A stretch of DNA of 64,000 bases from Lachnospiraceae bacterium (GTDB taxonomy: Bacteria; Bacillota; Clostridia; Lachnospirales; Lachnospiraceae): positions 1 to 64,000 of the forward strand of contig JAFXCD010000021.1 in NCBI GenBank assembly GCA_017521605.1. The letters run 5' to 3'. How positions within the stretch are numbered: position 1 is the stretch's first letter; every line of letters begins with the position of its first letter. Position numbers and translations under genes: made by a program. The notes below the pieces were generated by a model. That model was given only the letters and a program-made list of their open reading frames with translations, ran no database searches and was not told where the DNA came from. This document shows positions 8,967-17,894 of this stretch, piece after piece.

Positions 8967-10931
8967 ATGAGTGAAGAAATGAACTACAAAGAAGCGTATG
9001 AGAAAGAGCATGAGCGCTGTGAAGACTTAACAGACCGTGTGGTTTTGTTGGAGACAGAGATTGAAGATTTAAAATATAAGCTGGATAGGATAAAAAATAA
9101 TAAGCTTTGGAAGATTTCCAAGCCGGCCAGAAGTGCTATTCATTTTGCACTGCGTCAGAAGGAACGACTTGCCAATTGTGGAGGACCGAAGGACATTGTC
9201 CGTAAGCTAAAGAATAAGAAGGATCAAAAGTCTAAAATGCGATCCTTTGGAACAGACAGTTTCCCTACACCGGAAAGAGCAGAAGAAGAGAGAACTACCA
9301 AGTTTGAGCGTATGGTTAAAATCAGTATTCTGGTACCCTTATGGAATACACCTAAGGATTTTCTGGTAGAGATGCTGGATTCTGTTATGGATCAGACATA
9401 TGAGAACTGGGAACTTTGTCTGGCAGATGGTTCTGATGGGGAACACTCTTATGTGAAAGATATTTGTAGAGAGTATCAGGAACGTTCTAAAGGAAGGATT
9501 GTTTATCAGAAGCTGGAGAAGAATGAAGGAATTGCCGGCAATACCAATCAGTGTTATAAGCTGGCAACCGGTGAATATATCGGACTTTTTGACCATGATG
9601 ATATTTTGCATCCCAGTGTGCTGTTTGAATATGTGAAAGCTATTAATGAGCAGGGAGCAGATTATTTGTATTGTGACGAGACCACTTTCCAAAGTGGAGA
9701 TATTAATAAAATGCTGACCATGCATTTCAAACCGGATTATGCACCTGACAATTTAAGAGCGAACAATTATATTTGTCACTTTAGTGTTTTTGCCAGAGAA
9801 CTTTTAGAGGGAACAGAGTTGTTCCGTACCAAGTTTGACGGAAGTCAGGATCATGATATGATTTTACGTCTGACTGATAATGCAAAAAAGGTAGTGCATA
9901 TTCCTAAGCTAATGTATTACTGGCGAAGTCATGCAGGCAGTGTGGCATCCGGAACGGAAGCGAAGCCTTATGTGACGCAGGCCGGAAAAGGTGCAGTAGG
10001 AGACCATTTAAAGAAACATGGTTTCACTCATTTTCAGATTACCAGTACCAGAGCCTGTGAAACTATTTTTCGGATTCGTTACAAAGTATTGGGTGAACCT
10101 AAGGTTTCCATAGTGATTGCCAATAAGGACCACGAAGCGGATTTGAGACGTTGTATTACATCCATTGTACAGAAATCTACTTATCAGAATTACGAGATTA
10201 TTGTAGTGGAGAATAATAGTACATCACAGGAAATTGAGAAGTACTATACGGAGTTACAGGAACAGTTGGGAGAGAAGGTAAAAGTTATTTGTTTTGAAGG
10301 CGCTTTTAATTACTCAGCTGTTAATAATCTTGGTGTAAAAAGTGCAACCGGAGACTATATTTTATTGTTGAATAATGATACCGAAGTGATTACTTCTAAT
10401 TGGATAGAAGAGCTTTTAATGTATGCACAACGTAAGGATGTGGGGGCAGTAGGTGCCAAGCTTTTATATGCTGATCGAACAATCCAACATGCTGGAGTAG
10501 TGTTGGGGCTGGGTGCACATCGGACAGCGGGACATAGTCATTATAAAATACCGGTACAGAATTTAGGATATATGGGCAGGCTTTGCTATACCCAGAATGT
10601 TTCAGCAGTAACCGGTGCCTGCCTGATGGTGAAGAAGGAACTGTTCGAACTGGTGGGAGGTTTAGAAGAAGGTTTTGCAATATCTTTGAATGACGTGGAT
10701 TTTTGTTTGAAATTGCGGGAAAAAGGGTACTTAAATGTATGGACGCCTTTTGCAGAATTGTACCATTATGAGTCTATATCCAGGGGATTAGATGATCAGG
10801 GAGAGAAGGCACAGCGTTATGAACGGGAATCAGAGCAATTCCGAAAGAAGTGGAAGGAAGTGTTGGAAAAAGGGGATCCTTATTATAATCCTAACTTTTC
10901 GCTGGATAGAAGTGATTTTGCATTAAAGTAA
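8967..10931 (+). CDS. Tandem-domain family 2 glycosyltransferase
   Basis: Large bifunctional-looking glycosyltransferase. Residues 1-48 are a charged coiled coil. GT2 domain one runs from about 118 (KISILVPLWNTPK) with DHDD at 209-212. GT2 domain two runs from about 379 (KVSIVIANKDHE) with NND at 469-471 and the conserved LNDVDFCLKLREKGY late motif. Each domain has the residues expected for a separate transfer activity, so one protein may add two sugars or alternate linkages of a repeating polymer such as a rhamnan. The start ATG follows the previous stop by four bases. Specificity is unknown. Confidence 0.9.
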   Translation: MSEEMNYKEAYEKEHERCEDLTDRVVLLETEIEDLKYKLDRIKNNKLWKISKPARSAIHFALRQKERLANCGGPKDIVRKLKNKKDQKSKMRSFGTDSFPTPERAEEERTTKFERMVKISILVPLWNTPKDFLVEMLDSVMDQTYENWELCLADGSDGEHSYVKDICREYQERSKGRIVYQKLEKNEGIAGNTNQCYKLATGEYIGLFDHDDILHPSVLFEYVKAINEQGADYLYCDETTFQSGDINKMLTMHFKPDYAPDNLRANNYICHFSVFARELLEGTELFRTKFDGSQDHDMILRLTDNAKKVVHIPKLMYYWRSHAGSVASGTEAKPYVTQAGKGAVGDHLKKHGFTHFQITSTRACETIFRIRYKVLGEPKVSIVIANKDHEADLRRCITSIVQKSTYQNYEIIVVENNSTSQEIEKYYTELQEQLGEKVKVICFEGAFNYSAVNNLGVKSATGDYILLLNNDTEVITSNWIEELLMYAQRKDVGAVGAKLLYADRTIQHAGVVLGLGAHRTAGHSHYKIPVQNLGYMGRLCYTQNVSAVTGACLMVKKELFELVGGLEEGFAISLNDVDFCLKLREKGYLNVWTPFAELYHYESISRGLDDQGEKAQRYERESEQFRKKWKEVLEKGDPYYNPNFSLDRSDFALK

Positions 10932-10952
10932 GCGAACTTGAGTAAATTCTAC

Positions 10953-10981
10953 TGTTAAATATGTGAGATTTATGATATACT
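10953..10981 (+). promoter_or_regulatory. Candidate extended -10 promoter for phosphoglucomutase
   Basis: TATACT at 10976-10981 is preceded by TG in TGATATACT, an extended -10. The best -35 at 17-bp spacing is TGTTAA (10953-10958), a poor match, so recognition would depend on the extended -10. It lies in the 107-bp gap between the tandem glycosyltransferase and the phosphoglucomutase start. Confidence 0.4.
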
Positions 10982-11038
10982 GTAGGCAGGCAAAAGGATT
11001 TTGCTTATGAATATATAATGTACTGGAGGATATGGAAG

Positions 11039-12760
11039 ATGGGTTACAAGGAAGAATTTAAGTTTTGGCTGGAAGATGACTATTTTGATGCTGATACAAA
11101 AGCAGAACTTGCGGGAATTGCTAATGATGAGAAGGAGATAGAAGATCGTTTTTATAGAGAATTAGAGTTTGGTACCGGAGGACTTCGTGGTGTTATCGGA
11201 GCAGGGACAAACCGTATCAATATTTATACTGTTAGAAAGGCAACCCAGGGTCTGGCAAATTATATTTTAAAGCAGGGCACACAGGAAAAGGGAGTGGCAA
11301 TTGCTTACGATTCCAGATTTATGTCTCCTGAGTTTGCAGATGAAGCTGCACTTTGTCTGGCTGCCAACGGAATTAAAGCTTATGTATTTGATGCTTTAAG
11401 GCCCACACCGGAACTGTCCTTTGCTCTTCGTACTTTAGGTTGTACTGCAGGTATCGTAGTTACTGCAAGCCATAATCCACCGGAGTACAACGGATATAAG
11501 GTTTATTGGGAGGATGGCGCACAGGTTACCGCACCCAAGGATAAGGAAATTATTACAGAGGTTCAGGCAATTTCTGATTATCATACTGTTAAAACCATGG
11601 ATAAGGAAGAAGCCATGAAGGCAGGACTTTATCAAGTGATTGGAGCAGAAATTGATGATGCTTATATGGTAGAGTTAAAGAAGCAGGTAATTCATCCTGA
11701 AATCATTCAGGAAGTAGCGGAGGATATTAAGATTGTTTATACTCCTCTTTGCGGTACCGGTAATGTACCTGTAAGAAGGGTTTTAAAGGAGTTGGGCTTT
11801 AAGAATGTCTATGTAGTGCCGGAGCAGGAGAAGCCGGATCCTAAGTTTACTACCTTGGATTATCCTAATCCTGAAGACCCCAAAGCATTTACCTATGCTA
11901 TTAATCTGGCTAAGGAAAAGGATGCAGATATTATTCTGGCGACTGACCCGGATGCTGACCGTTTAGGTGTTTATGCAAAGGATGCTAAGACCGGAGAGTA
12001 CGTGGCTTTTACCGGTAATATGTCAGGTATGCTCATTGCAGAGTATTTGTTGAGAGAAAAGAAAAAGACCGGAACCATGCCTGAAAATCCTGCTATGGTT
12101 ACTACCATTGTTACTACCAATATGACATTCCCCATTACAGAGAAGTATGATGTGAAGCTTATAGAGGTATTAACGGGATTTAAGTTCATCGGTGAGCAGA
12201 TTAAGCTTTTTGAACAGAGCGGTTCCAATAATTATGTATTCGGTTTGGAAGAAAGTTATGGCTGTCTGGCAGGTACTCACGCAAGAGACAAGGATGCCAT
12301 AGTAGCAGTTATGTGTCTGTGTGAAGTGGCTGCTTACTGCAAGAAGAATAACCAGACTTTATGGGATATGATGCTGGAAATGTATGAAGCATACGGATAC
12401 TTCAAGGAAACCCAGTATACCATTACTTTAAAGGGTATTGATGGTTCAAAGCAGATTGCTGCCATTATGGATAAGCTTCGCCAGAATCCACCCAAGATGA
12501 TTGGAGATGCACAGGTGCTGAAGTTCAGAGATTATCAGGAAGACAAGGTGATTGATATGGTAACCGGTGCTGAGACCAAGACCGGATTGCCTAAGTCCAA
12601 TGTACTGTATTTTGAACTTCCCAATAACTGCTGGTGTTGTGCAAGACCTTCCGGAACAGAGCCTAAGATTAAGTTCTATATGGGGGTTGTAGGAAGTAGT
12701 CTGGATGATGCTCAGGCAAAGGTAGAAAAGCTTACAGAAGATTTGAAGGCTTTATTGTAA
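11039..12760 (+). CDS. Phosphoglucomutase/phosphomannomutase (alpha-D-phosphohexomutase family)
   Basis: Interconverts glucose-6-phosphate and glucose-1-phosphate (possibly also mannose phosphates), feeding dTDP-glucose made by RfbA. The ATG at 11039 is used because TGGAGGA (11024-11030) lies 8 bases upstream; an in-frame ATG at 11018 precedes that site. The 573-residue protein shows GTGGLRG near the N-terminus, the phosphoserine loop TASHNPPEYNG, the metal loop DPDADRLG, the sugar-binding GLEESYG and the phosphate-binding RPSGTEPKIKFY. Length and motifs fit the long PgcA-like type of Firmicutes. Confidence 0.93.
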   Translation: MGYKEEFKFWLEDDYFDADTKAELAGIANDEKEIEDRFYRELEFGTGGLRGVIGAGTNRINIYTVRKATQGLANYILKQGTQEKGVAIAYDSRFMSPEFADEAALCLAANGIKAYVFDALRPTPELSFALRTLGCTAGIVVTASHNPPEYNGYKVYWEDGAQVTAPKDKEIITEVQAISDYHTVKTMDKEEAMKAGLYQVIGAEIDDAYMVELKKQVIHPEIIQEVAEDIKIVYTPLCGTGNVPVRRVLKELGFKNVYVVPEQEKPDPKFTTLDYPNPEDPKAFTYAINLAKEKDADIILATDPDADRLGVYAKDAKTGEYVAFTGNMSGMLIAEYLLREKKKTGTMPENPAMVTTIVTTNMTFPITEKYDVKLIEVLTGFKFIGEQIKLFEQSGSNNYVFGLEESYGCLAGTHARDKDAIVAVMCLCEVAAYCKKNNQTLWDMMLEMYEAYGYFKETQYTITLKGIDGSKQIAAIMDKLRQNPPKMIGDAQVLKFRDYQEDKVIDMVTGAETKTGLPKSNVLYFELPNNCWCCARPSGTEPKIKFYMGVVGSSLDDAQAKVEKLTEDLKALL

Positions 12761-12771
12761 TAGGATATATT

Positions 12772-12796
12772 CAAGCCGCTCGGTATGAGCGGCTTG
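12772..12796. repeat. Perfect 10-bp hairpin after phosphoglucomutase
   Basis: CAAGCCGCTC (12772-12781) and GAGCGGCTTG (12787-12796) pair perfectly around a GGTAT loop, 11 bases after the phosphoglucomutase stop. No T-tract follows on either strand, so a classical intrinsic terminator is doubtful. An mRNA-stabilising or weak termination role is possible. Confidence 0.65.
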
Positions 12797-12820
12797 TAAA
12801 ATGTAAAGAAAGGAGTCCGT

Positions 12821-14188
12821 ATGGGTAAACTTAGTAAGGATAATTTGCGGAAAACCATATATTACCTGAAAAAAAACGGGTTAAAAAATACCCTGTATGC
12901 AGTTGCGGAGAGGATGCAAAAACAGGATACGGATTCCTATATATATGTACTCCCTTCGCAAGAAGAAATAAGCCGACAGAGAGAGACAAAGTGGGAATGT
13001 CCGGTTACTTTTAGCATTCTGGTTCCTTTATATCATACTCCTATTGATTATTTTAAGGAAATGATTGAGTCGGTGCTGGCACAGACCTACCCCTATTTTC
13101 AATTGATATTGTTGGATGCCAGTGATGAAGAGTCTACACTGGAATCCGTTGCTGCCGATTATAAGGATGAAAGAATATGTTATCATAAGCTTGATGAAAA
13201 TAAAGGAATAGCAGAAAACACAAATGCCGGATTGCCATATGCAACAGGGGAGTATATGGCATTGTTGGATCATGACGATGTACTGACAGTAGATGCATTA
13301 TATGAGTTTGCTATGGCAATTGAAAAAGCCAGACAACAAGGCGTGGAGCTTGGTATGATTTATTCTGACGAAGATAAATGTGATGGGGATGGTGTTACAT
13401 TTTATGAGCCACACTTTAAGTTGGATTTTAATCTGGATTTGCTTTTGACCAATAATTATATCTGTCATTTTACTGCCATACGAGCTGAAGTTTTTAGGGA
13501 ATTACAGCTGCGTGGAGAATTTAATGGTGCCCAGGATTTTGATCTGGTACTTCGGGTGGCTGGGAAGTTTTTGGGGAAACCTCAGGTGATTTATCATGTA
13601 CCTAAGGTGCTGTATCATTGGAGATGCCATAGGAATTCCACAGCAGCCAATCCTGCAAGTAAAATGTATGCTTATGAAGCCGGAAAAAGGGCTGTAGAGG
13701 CTTTTGTGGCACAAAGAGGCTGGAAAGCGACTGTAGAACATTTAAAACATTTGGGATTTTATAGAGTAGAGTATGAAGGTGGAATGGGTGCTATTTTTGA
13801 GCAACGACCGGAGGTGGGTGCCATAGGTGGCAGTTTATTGGGAGCCAAAGGAAAAATCGTTGGAGGGTTACGAACCACTGACGGAACACCTGTCTATGAA
13901 GGTTTGCAACATGGCTTTAGCGGTTATATGAACAGAGCAGCATTGGTTCAGCAGGCTGCAGTTTTGGATATTCGTTGCATGAGTGTGAATCCGTCCTGTC
14001 GGGATATTCTGGAGAATTGTTTACAGGAATTTGGATTAACACCGGCAGAGTGTCAACAGTTGAGTACGCCCGGACAGAATGTGGATATTAAGGCCTTGAG
14101 TGTAAAGCTTAGTAAAGCGTTGAAAGAAGCCGGTTATGTATTGGTCTGGGATCCGTGGTGGGAGCAGCTCTATAACGGTTTTGAGTGA
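12821..14188 (+). CDS. Family 2 glycosyltransferase with remnant of a second domain
   Basis: The start ATG follows AAAGGAG closely. The 455-residue protein has one complete GT2 domain from about residue 64 (FSILVPLYHTP) with the metal-binding DHDD at 150-153. From about residue 325 it carries a piece similar to the latter part of a GT2 domain (PEVGAIGGSLLGAKGKIVGG, LQHGFSGYMNRA). This corresponds to the second domain of the 8967-10931 enzyme but lacks its nucleotide-binding half and NND motif. It therefore looks like a tandem-domain enzyme that lost most of domain two. It likely still transfers a sugar through domain one. The acceptor is unknown. Confidence 0.86.
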   Translation: MGKLSKDNLRKTIYYLKKNGLKNTLYAVAERMQKQDTDSYIYVLPSQEEISRQRETKWECPVTFSILVPLYHTPIDYFKEMIESVLAQTYPYFQLILLDASDEESTLESVAADYKDERICYHKLDENKGIAENTNAGLPYATGEYMALLDHDDVLTVDALYEFAMAIEKARQQGVELGMIYSDEDKCDGDGVTFYEPHFKLDFNLDLLLTNNYICHFTAIRAEVFRELQLRGEFNGAQDFDLVLRVAGKFLGKPQVIYHVPKVLYHWRCHRNSTAANPASKMYAYEAGKRAVEAFVAQRGWKATVEHLKHLGFYRVEYEGGMGAIFEQRPEVGAIGGSLLGAKGKIVGGLRTTDGTPVYEGLQHGFSGYMNRAALVQQAAVLDIRCMSVNPSCRDILENCLQEFGLTPAECQQLSTPGQNVDIKALSVKLSKALKEAGYVLVWDPWWEQLYNGFE

Positions 14189-14255
14189 TATATTTTAAGA
14201 AAGCATAATGATTTGGCAATATTCATCGATATATGAGCAGGAAAGGAGAAGAACC

Positions 14256-15233
14256 ATGCAGGAACCCAAGGTGACAGTAGTCATACCTAATTACAATGGA
14301 ATAAAATATATTCGTGATTGCATGGATTCTCTGCGTGGTCAGAAGGGGGAACCTTTCCACATTTTGGTAATCGATAATGCATCAAAGGATGGTAGTCTGG
14401 AGATTCTGCAGCAGGAGTATCAGGAAGCAAGAGTGATATCCTTAAAGGAGAATACCGGTTTTTGTTATGCAGTAAATCAGGGCATTCACGAAAGTAAAAC
14501 ACCCTATGTAATTTTGCTGAATAATGATACCATTGTGAAACCGGATTTTGTGAAAAAGCTTGTGGATACAATTGAGGAATCGGAAGATATTTTTTCTGTT
14601 AGTGCCCAAATGCTTTCCATGGAAGATGAAAGACTATTGGATGGGGCCGGAGATGGCTATTGTATTCTGGGGTGGGCCTATTCCAGAGGTAAGGGGCAGA
14701 GAGCTGAGAGATACAACAAGAAAGTAAATATTTTTTCAGCTTGCGCCGGCGCAGCGATTTATCGAAAAAGTATTATGGAGCAGATAGGCTATTTTGATGA
14801 AAATCACTTTGCATATCTGGAAGATGTGGATATAGGATATCGTGCCGGAATTTACGGTTATCGCAATGTATATGAACCGGCTGCAAAGGTGATTCATGCA
14901 GGTAGTGCAGCCAGTGGTTCCCGTTATAATGAATTTAAAACGAAACTGGCGTCAGCCAATAGTGCGTACGTTGTAATAAAGAATCTCCCGTTTTTGTTAA
15001 TTCTCTTAAATGCTCCCTTTTTGCTTTTGGGCTTTTTGGTAAAAGCTTGCTTTTTTGCCCGTAAAAAAATGGGTATGCTATATATAAAGGGGTATTGGAA
15101 GGGAATCAAAAAAGGATTTTCAAAAGAAGGACGTAAATATCATGTCAAATTTAGACTAAAATATTTATGTAACTATATAAAGCTGGAAATATGGCAGATT
15201 TTTGGACTTGTAGGCTACTTAATAAAATATTAA
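14256..15233 (+). CDS. Family 2 glycosyltransferase (rhamnosyltransferase-like)
   Basis: Single-domain GT2 of 325 residues. I use the ATG at 14256 because AGGAG (14244-14248) is well spaced and family members begin with a short lead before VTVVIPNYNG. An upstream in-frame start at 14208 lacks a ribosome binding site. The donor-binding NND is at residues 89-91, the late acidic motif is FAYLEDVDIGYRAG, and hydrophobic stretches near residue 250-265 suggest membrane association. This architecture is common in rhamnan-type polysaccharide loci, and dTDP-rhamnose is made by the first genes in the window, so rhamnosyl transfer is a reasonable inference. Confidence 0.88.
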   Translation: MQEPKVTVVIPNYNGIKYIRDCMDSLRGQKGEPFHILVIDNASKDGSLEILQQEYQEARVISLKENTGFCYAVNQGIHESKTPYVILLNNDTIVKPDFVKKLVDTIEESEDIFSVSAQMLSMEDERLLDGAGDGYCILGWAYSRGKGQRAERYNKKVNIFSACAGAAIYRKSIMEQIGYFDENHFAYLEDVDIGYRAGIYGYRNVYEPAAKVIHAGSAASGSRYNEFKTKLASANSAYVVIKNLPFLLILLNAPFLLLGFLVKACFFARKKMGMLYIKGYWKGIKKGFSKEGRKYHVKFRLKYLCNYIKLEIWQIFGLVGYLIKY

Positions 15234-15234
15234 G

Positions 15235-15263
15235 TTGTGCTTTTTGTAATAATATTGTAAAAT
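15235..15263 (+). promoter_or_regulatory. Candidate promoter for the glycosylphosphotransferase gene
   Basis: TTGTGC (15235-15240), a 17-bp spacer and TAAAAT (15258-15263) precede the start at 15295. Both hexamers are moderate matches to the vegetative consensus. Confidence 0.5.
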
Positions 15264-15294
15264 ATGTCTAGATGCATGAAAACAGGTGACGTTT

Positions 15295-16704
15295 ATGATA
15301 AAAGATAATCAAAAGGTTCTGAATAGAATGCACGTTGTAATGGATGCAGTTATTACAACAATATCTTATGCATTGGCATATGTTATAAAATTTTATTTTC
15401 TTGAAGCCAAAAACTTAGGTGTTGGTGTGCTTCCTCCTAAGGACTATTTTATTGTGCTTCTTTTTTTGGTGCCCGCATATGTGCTGTTGTATTACCTTTG
15501 TAATGTATATGGTCCGAAGCGTACAGTTAAAAAACATAGAGAGATTGGCTCAATTATTAAGGCAAATACTGTGGGAATTGTGTTGTACATTGTTATTTTG
15601 TATTTGTTTGTACAGGAAATTAATTATTCCCGCTCGATGATGGCCATTTTTTATGTGTTAAATATTGTTATTACCACAATTTCGCGTATTATTTTACGAA
15701 AAACCTTGCATTCTATGCGTAAAAGGGGGTATAATTTAAAGCATGTTTTGGTGGTGGGATATTCCAGAGCTGCAGAAAGTTATATAGACCGTTTACAATG
15801 GAATCCTCAATGGGGATATGTTGTATGTGGTGTGTTGGATGATATAGTACCCAAAGATACCTTGTACAAGGGTGTTAAAGTTTTGGGTGAGATAGATTGT
15901 TTGACAGAGATGTTGCAGAATAACCAACTGGATGAAATTGCTATTGCATTATCTCTTAGAGATTATGACAGGCTGGAGGAAATAGTAAATATATGTGAAA
16001 AGTCAGGAGTTCATACCAAATTTATTCCTGATTACAATAGTTTAATTCCCAGTAGTCCTTATACAGAGGAATTAATGGGACTCCCGGTAATCAATATTCG
16101 ATATGTTCCACTGAGCAATACCGGCAATATGTTTCTTAAACGCGCCATGGATATTGCAGGCTCTTTAGTTGGTATTATTATTTTATCGCCATTTTTGGTG
16201 ATTATTTCCATAGCAGTAAAAGTAACCAGTCGGGGACCTGTGATTTTTAAGCAGGAACGAGTGGGACTTCATAATAAGCCTTTTTATATGTATAAGTTCC
16301 GTAGTATGGAGCAACAAACCGAAGCGGATGAAAAGAAGGCATGGACAGTAAAAAATGATCCCAGAGTAACAAATATTGGTAAAATTTTGCGAAAAACCAG
16401 TCTGGATGAATTACCCCAGTTATTTAATATATTGAAGGGGGATATGAGTCTTGTCGGTCCAAGGCCGGAGCGACCTTTATTTGTTGAAAAGTTTAAGGAA
16501 GAAATTCCTCGTTATATGATTAAACATCAGGTTCGTCCGGGGTTAACCGGTTGGGCACAGGTAAATGGTTATAGAGGAGATACTTCTATCCGTAAGCGTA
16601 TTGAGTATGATTTATATTACATTGAAAATTGGTCGTTTGGTTTTGATATAAAGATAATTTTATTAACATTTATAACAGGTTTTATTAATAAGAATGCATA
16701 TTAA
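15295..16704 (+). CDS. Undecaprenyl-phosphate glycosylphosphotransferase (WbaP/CpsE family)
   Basis: Initiates polysaccharide assembly by moving a sugar-1-phosphate onto undecaprenyl phosphate at the membrane. The 469-residue protein has four to five hydrophobic N-terminal segments, a CoA-binding-like middle domain (VLVVGYSRAAESYIDRLQ) and a C-terminal catalytic domain. That domain starts at KRAMDIAGSL, with KQERVG, YKFRSM, DELPQLFNILKGDMSLVGPRPE and PGLTGWAQVNGYRG, all diagnostic. The ATG at 15295 has AGGTG upstream; a GTG nine bases earlier overlaps that site and is less likely. Which sugar is transferred cannot be told. Confidence 0.93.
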   Translation: MIKDNQKVLNRMHVVMDAVITTISYALAYVIKFYFLEAKNLGVGVLPPKDYFIVLLFLVPAYVLLYYLCNVYGPKRTVKKHREIGSIIKANTVGIVLYIVILYLFVQEINYSRSMMAIFYVLNIVITTISRIILRKTLHSMRKRGYNLKHVLVVGYSRAAESYIDRLQWNPQWGYVVCGVLDDIVPKDTLYKGVKVLGEIDCLTEMLQNNQLDEIAIALSLRDYDRLEEIVNICEKSGVHTKFIPDYNSLIPSSPYTEELMGLPVINIRYVPLSNTGNMFLKRAMDIAGSLVGIIILSPFLVIISIAVKVTSRGPVIFKQERVGLHNKPFYMYKFRSMEQQTEADEKKAWTVKNDPRVTNIGKILRKTSLDELPQLFNILKGDMSLVGPRPERPLFVEKFKEEIPRYMIKHQVRPGLTGWAQVNGYRGDTSIRKRIEYDLYYIENWSFGFDIKIILLTFITGFINKNAY

Positions 16705-16726
16705 CGAAAAGCAAGGAGAATGAATA

Positions 16727-17854
16727 ATGGCAACAAATACAAACCGGTCAAATGGTAGTAGAAATAAAAAGAAAAAGAAGAATATAAAAATTATCATTTT
16801 TCTGGTAGAAATCTTAATCATTTTAGCAATGCTATTTGTGGTATGGAAAGTGTTTAAAACAACAGATGCCACGGAAGGACCACATATGGTTACCATTGAA
16901 GAAAGTGATATCATTATTAATTCTGAAGTTAAGGAAAGTTTGGAGAATACACAAACAACAAATTCCGATAAGTCAAAGGATTATTGGAACATTGCACTTT
17001 TTGGTGTAGACGCTGTGAAAACTGAACAATTATACAAAGGAAGCCGTAGTGATAGTTTGATGATTGCTTCCGTTAATTTAAATACCGGTGAGATTAAGCT
17101 GGTTTCTGTGTATCGAGACACTTATTTGAATAAAGGAAATGATAAATACGGTAAATGTAACAGTGCTTATGCTTCAAATGGTGCAAAGCAGGCTATGAGT
17201 ATGCTGAATCTAAATATGGACCTTGCAATTACTGATTTTGTTACAGTAGGTTACAAGGCGGTAAAAGAATGTGTTGATGGTCTGGGTGGTGTTTGGATTG
17301 AGGTTGACAGTTCTGAGTTAGAGCATATAAATAATTATCAGTTGAGTATCATTCGTGATACAGATATTCCTAAAAGTGAATATGTACCTGTTTCTGAAAC
17401 TGGTTATCAAAAATTAAATGGCTTGCAAGCTACAGCATATTGTCGTATTCGTTACACAAAGGGTGATGACTATAAGCGAGCTGAACGTCAAAGAGAAGTT
17501 ATTAAAGCAATGGAAGCACAGGCGAAGACTTTAAGTCTTGGTGAATTAACTGATCTTCTACCCAAGGTTTTGAAGCATGTTTACACCAGTGTGGACGAAA
17601 CTGATATGGTAGAATTATTGAAGAATATTAACAAGTATACCATTGTAGATGAAGGAGGCTTCCCCAAAGAGGATATGAGAACTTCTAACACAATCGGCTC
17701 CAATGGTAGTTGTATAGTTCCATTAGATTTGGAGAGCAACGTAGTATGGTTGCATGAATTCCTGTTCGATGAGACAGATTATGAAGTTTCTTCTGCTGTG
17801 AAAGAGTGTAGTGATAAGATTAAAGCAGATACAGCACCTTATTTAAATAATTAG
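16727..17854 (+). CDS. LytR-CpsA-Psr (LCP) family glycopolymer ligase
   Basis: Membrane-anchored enzyme that attaches undecaprenyl-linked glycopolymers to peptidoglycan on the outer face of the membrane. The 375-residue protein has a basic N-terminus, one membrane anchor (about residues 20-42) and an extracellular LCP domain. Typical motifs are SDSLMIASVNLNTGEIKLVS with VYRDTY, then a GDDYKRAERQREV segment carrying the conserved arginines that hold the lipid pyrophosphate. AAGGAG lies just before the ATG. It follows the initiating transferase by 22 bases, so assembly and wall attachment are encoded together. A terminator follows. Confidence 0.94.
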   Translation: MATNTNRSNGSRNKKKKKNIKIIIFLVEILIILAMLFVVWKVFKTTDATEGPHMVTIEESDIIINSEVKESLENTQTTNSDKSKDYWNIALFGVDAVKTEQLYKGSRSDSLMIASVNLNTGEIKLVSVYRDTYLNKGNDKYGKCNSAYASNGAKQAMSMLNLNMDLAITDFVTVGYKAVKECVDGLGGVWIEVDSSELEHINNYQLSIIRDTDIPKSEYVPVSETGYQKLNGLQATAYCRIRYTKGDDYKRAERQREVIKAMEAQAKTLSLGELTDLLPKVLKHVYTSVDETDMVELLKNINKYTIVDEGGFPKEDMRTSNTIGSNGSCIVPLDLESNVVWLHEFLFDETDYEVSSAVKECSDKIKADTAPYLNN

Positions 17855-17860
17855 AAAAAC

Positions 17861-17886
17861 AAAGGGAGCTGAAAGGCTCCCTTTTT
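17861..17886 (+). terminator. Rho-independent terminator after the LCP gene
   Basis: AAAGGGAGC (17861-17869) pairs with GCTCCCTTT (17876-17884) around a six-base loop and runs into five T residues (17882-17886). The next gene starts nine bases later, so its start lies immediately downstream of the terminator and may depend on readthrough. Confidence 0.85.
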
Positions 17887-17894
17887 GGTGGTTT

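Noticed and set aside
12772-12796. Intrinsic terminator after phosphoglucomutase
   Set aside because: The stem is perfect but no T-tract follows on either strand, so I list it as a hairpin of unknown role.
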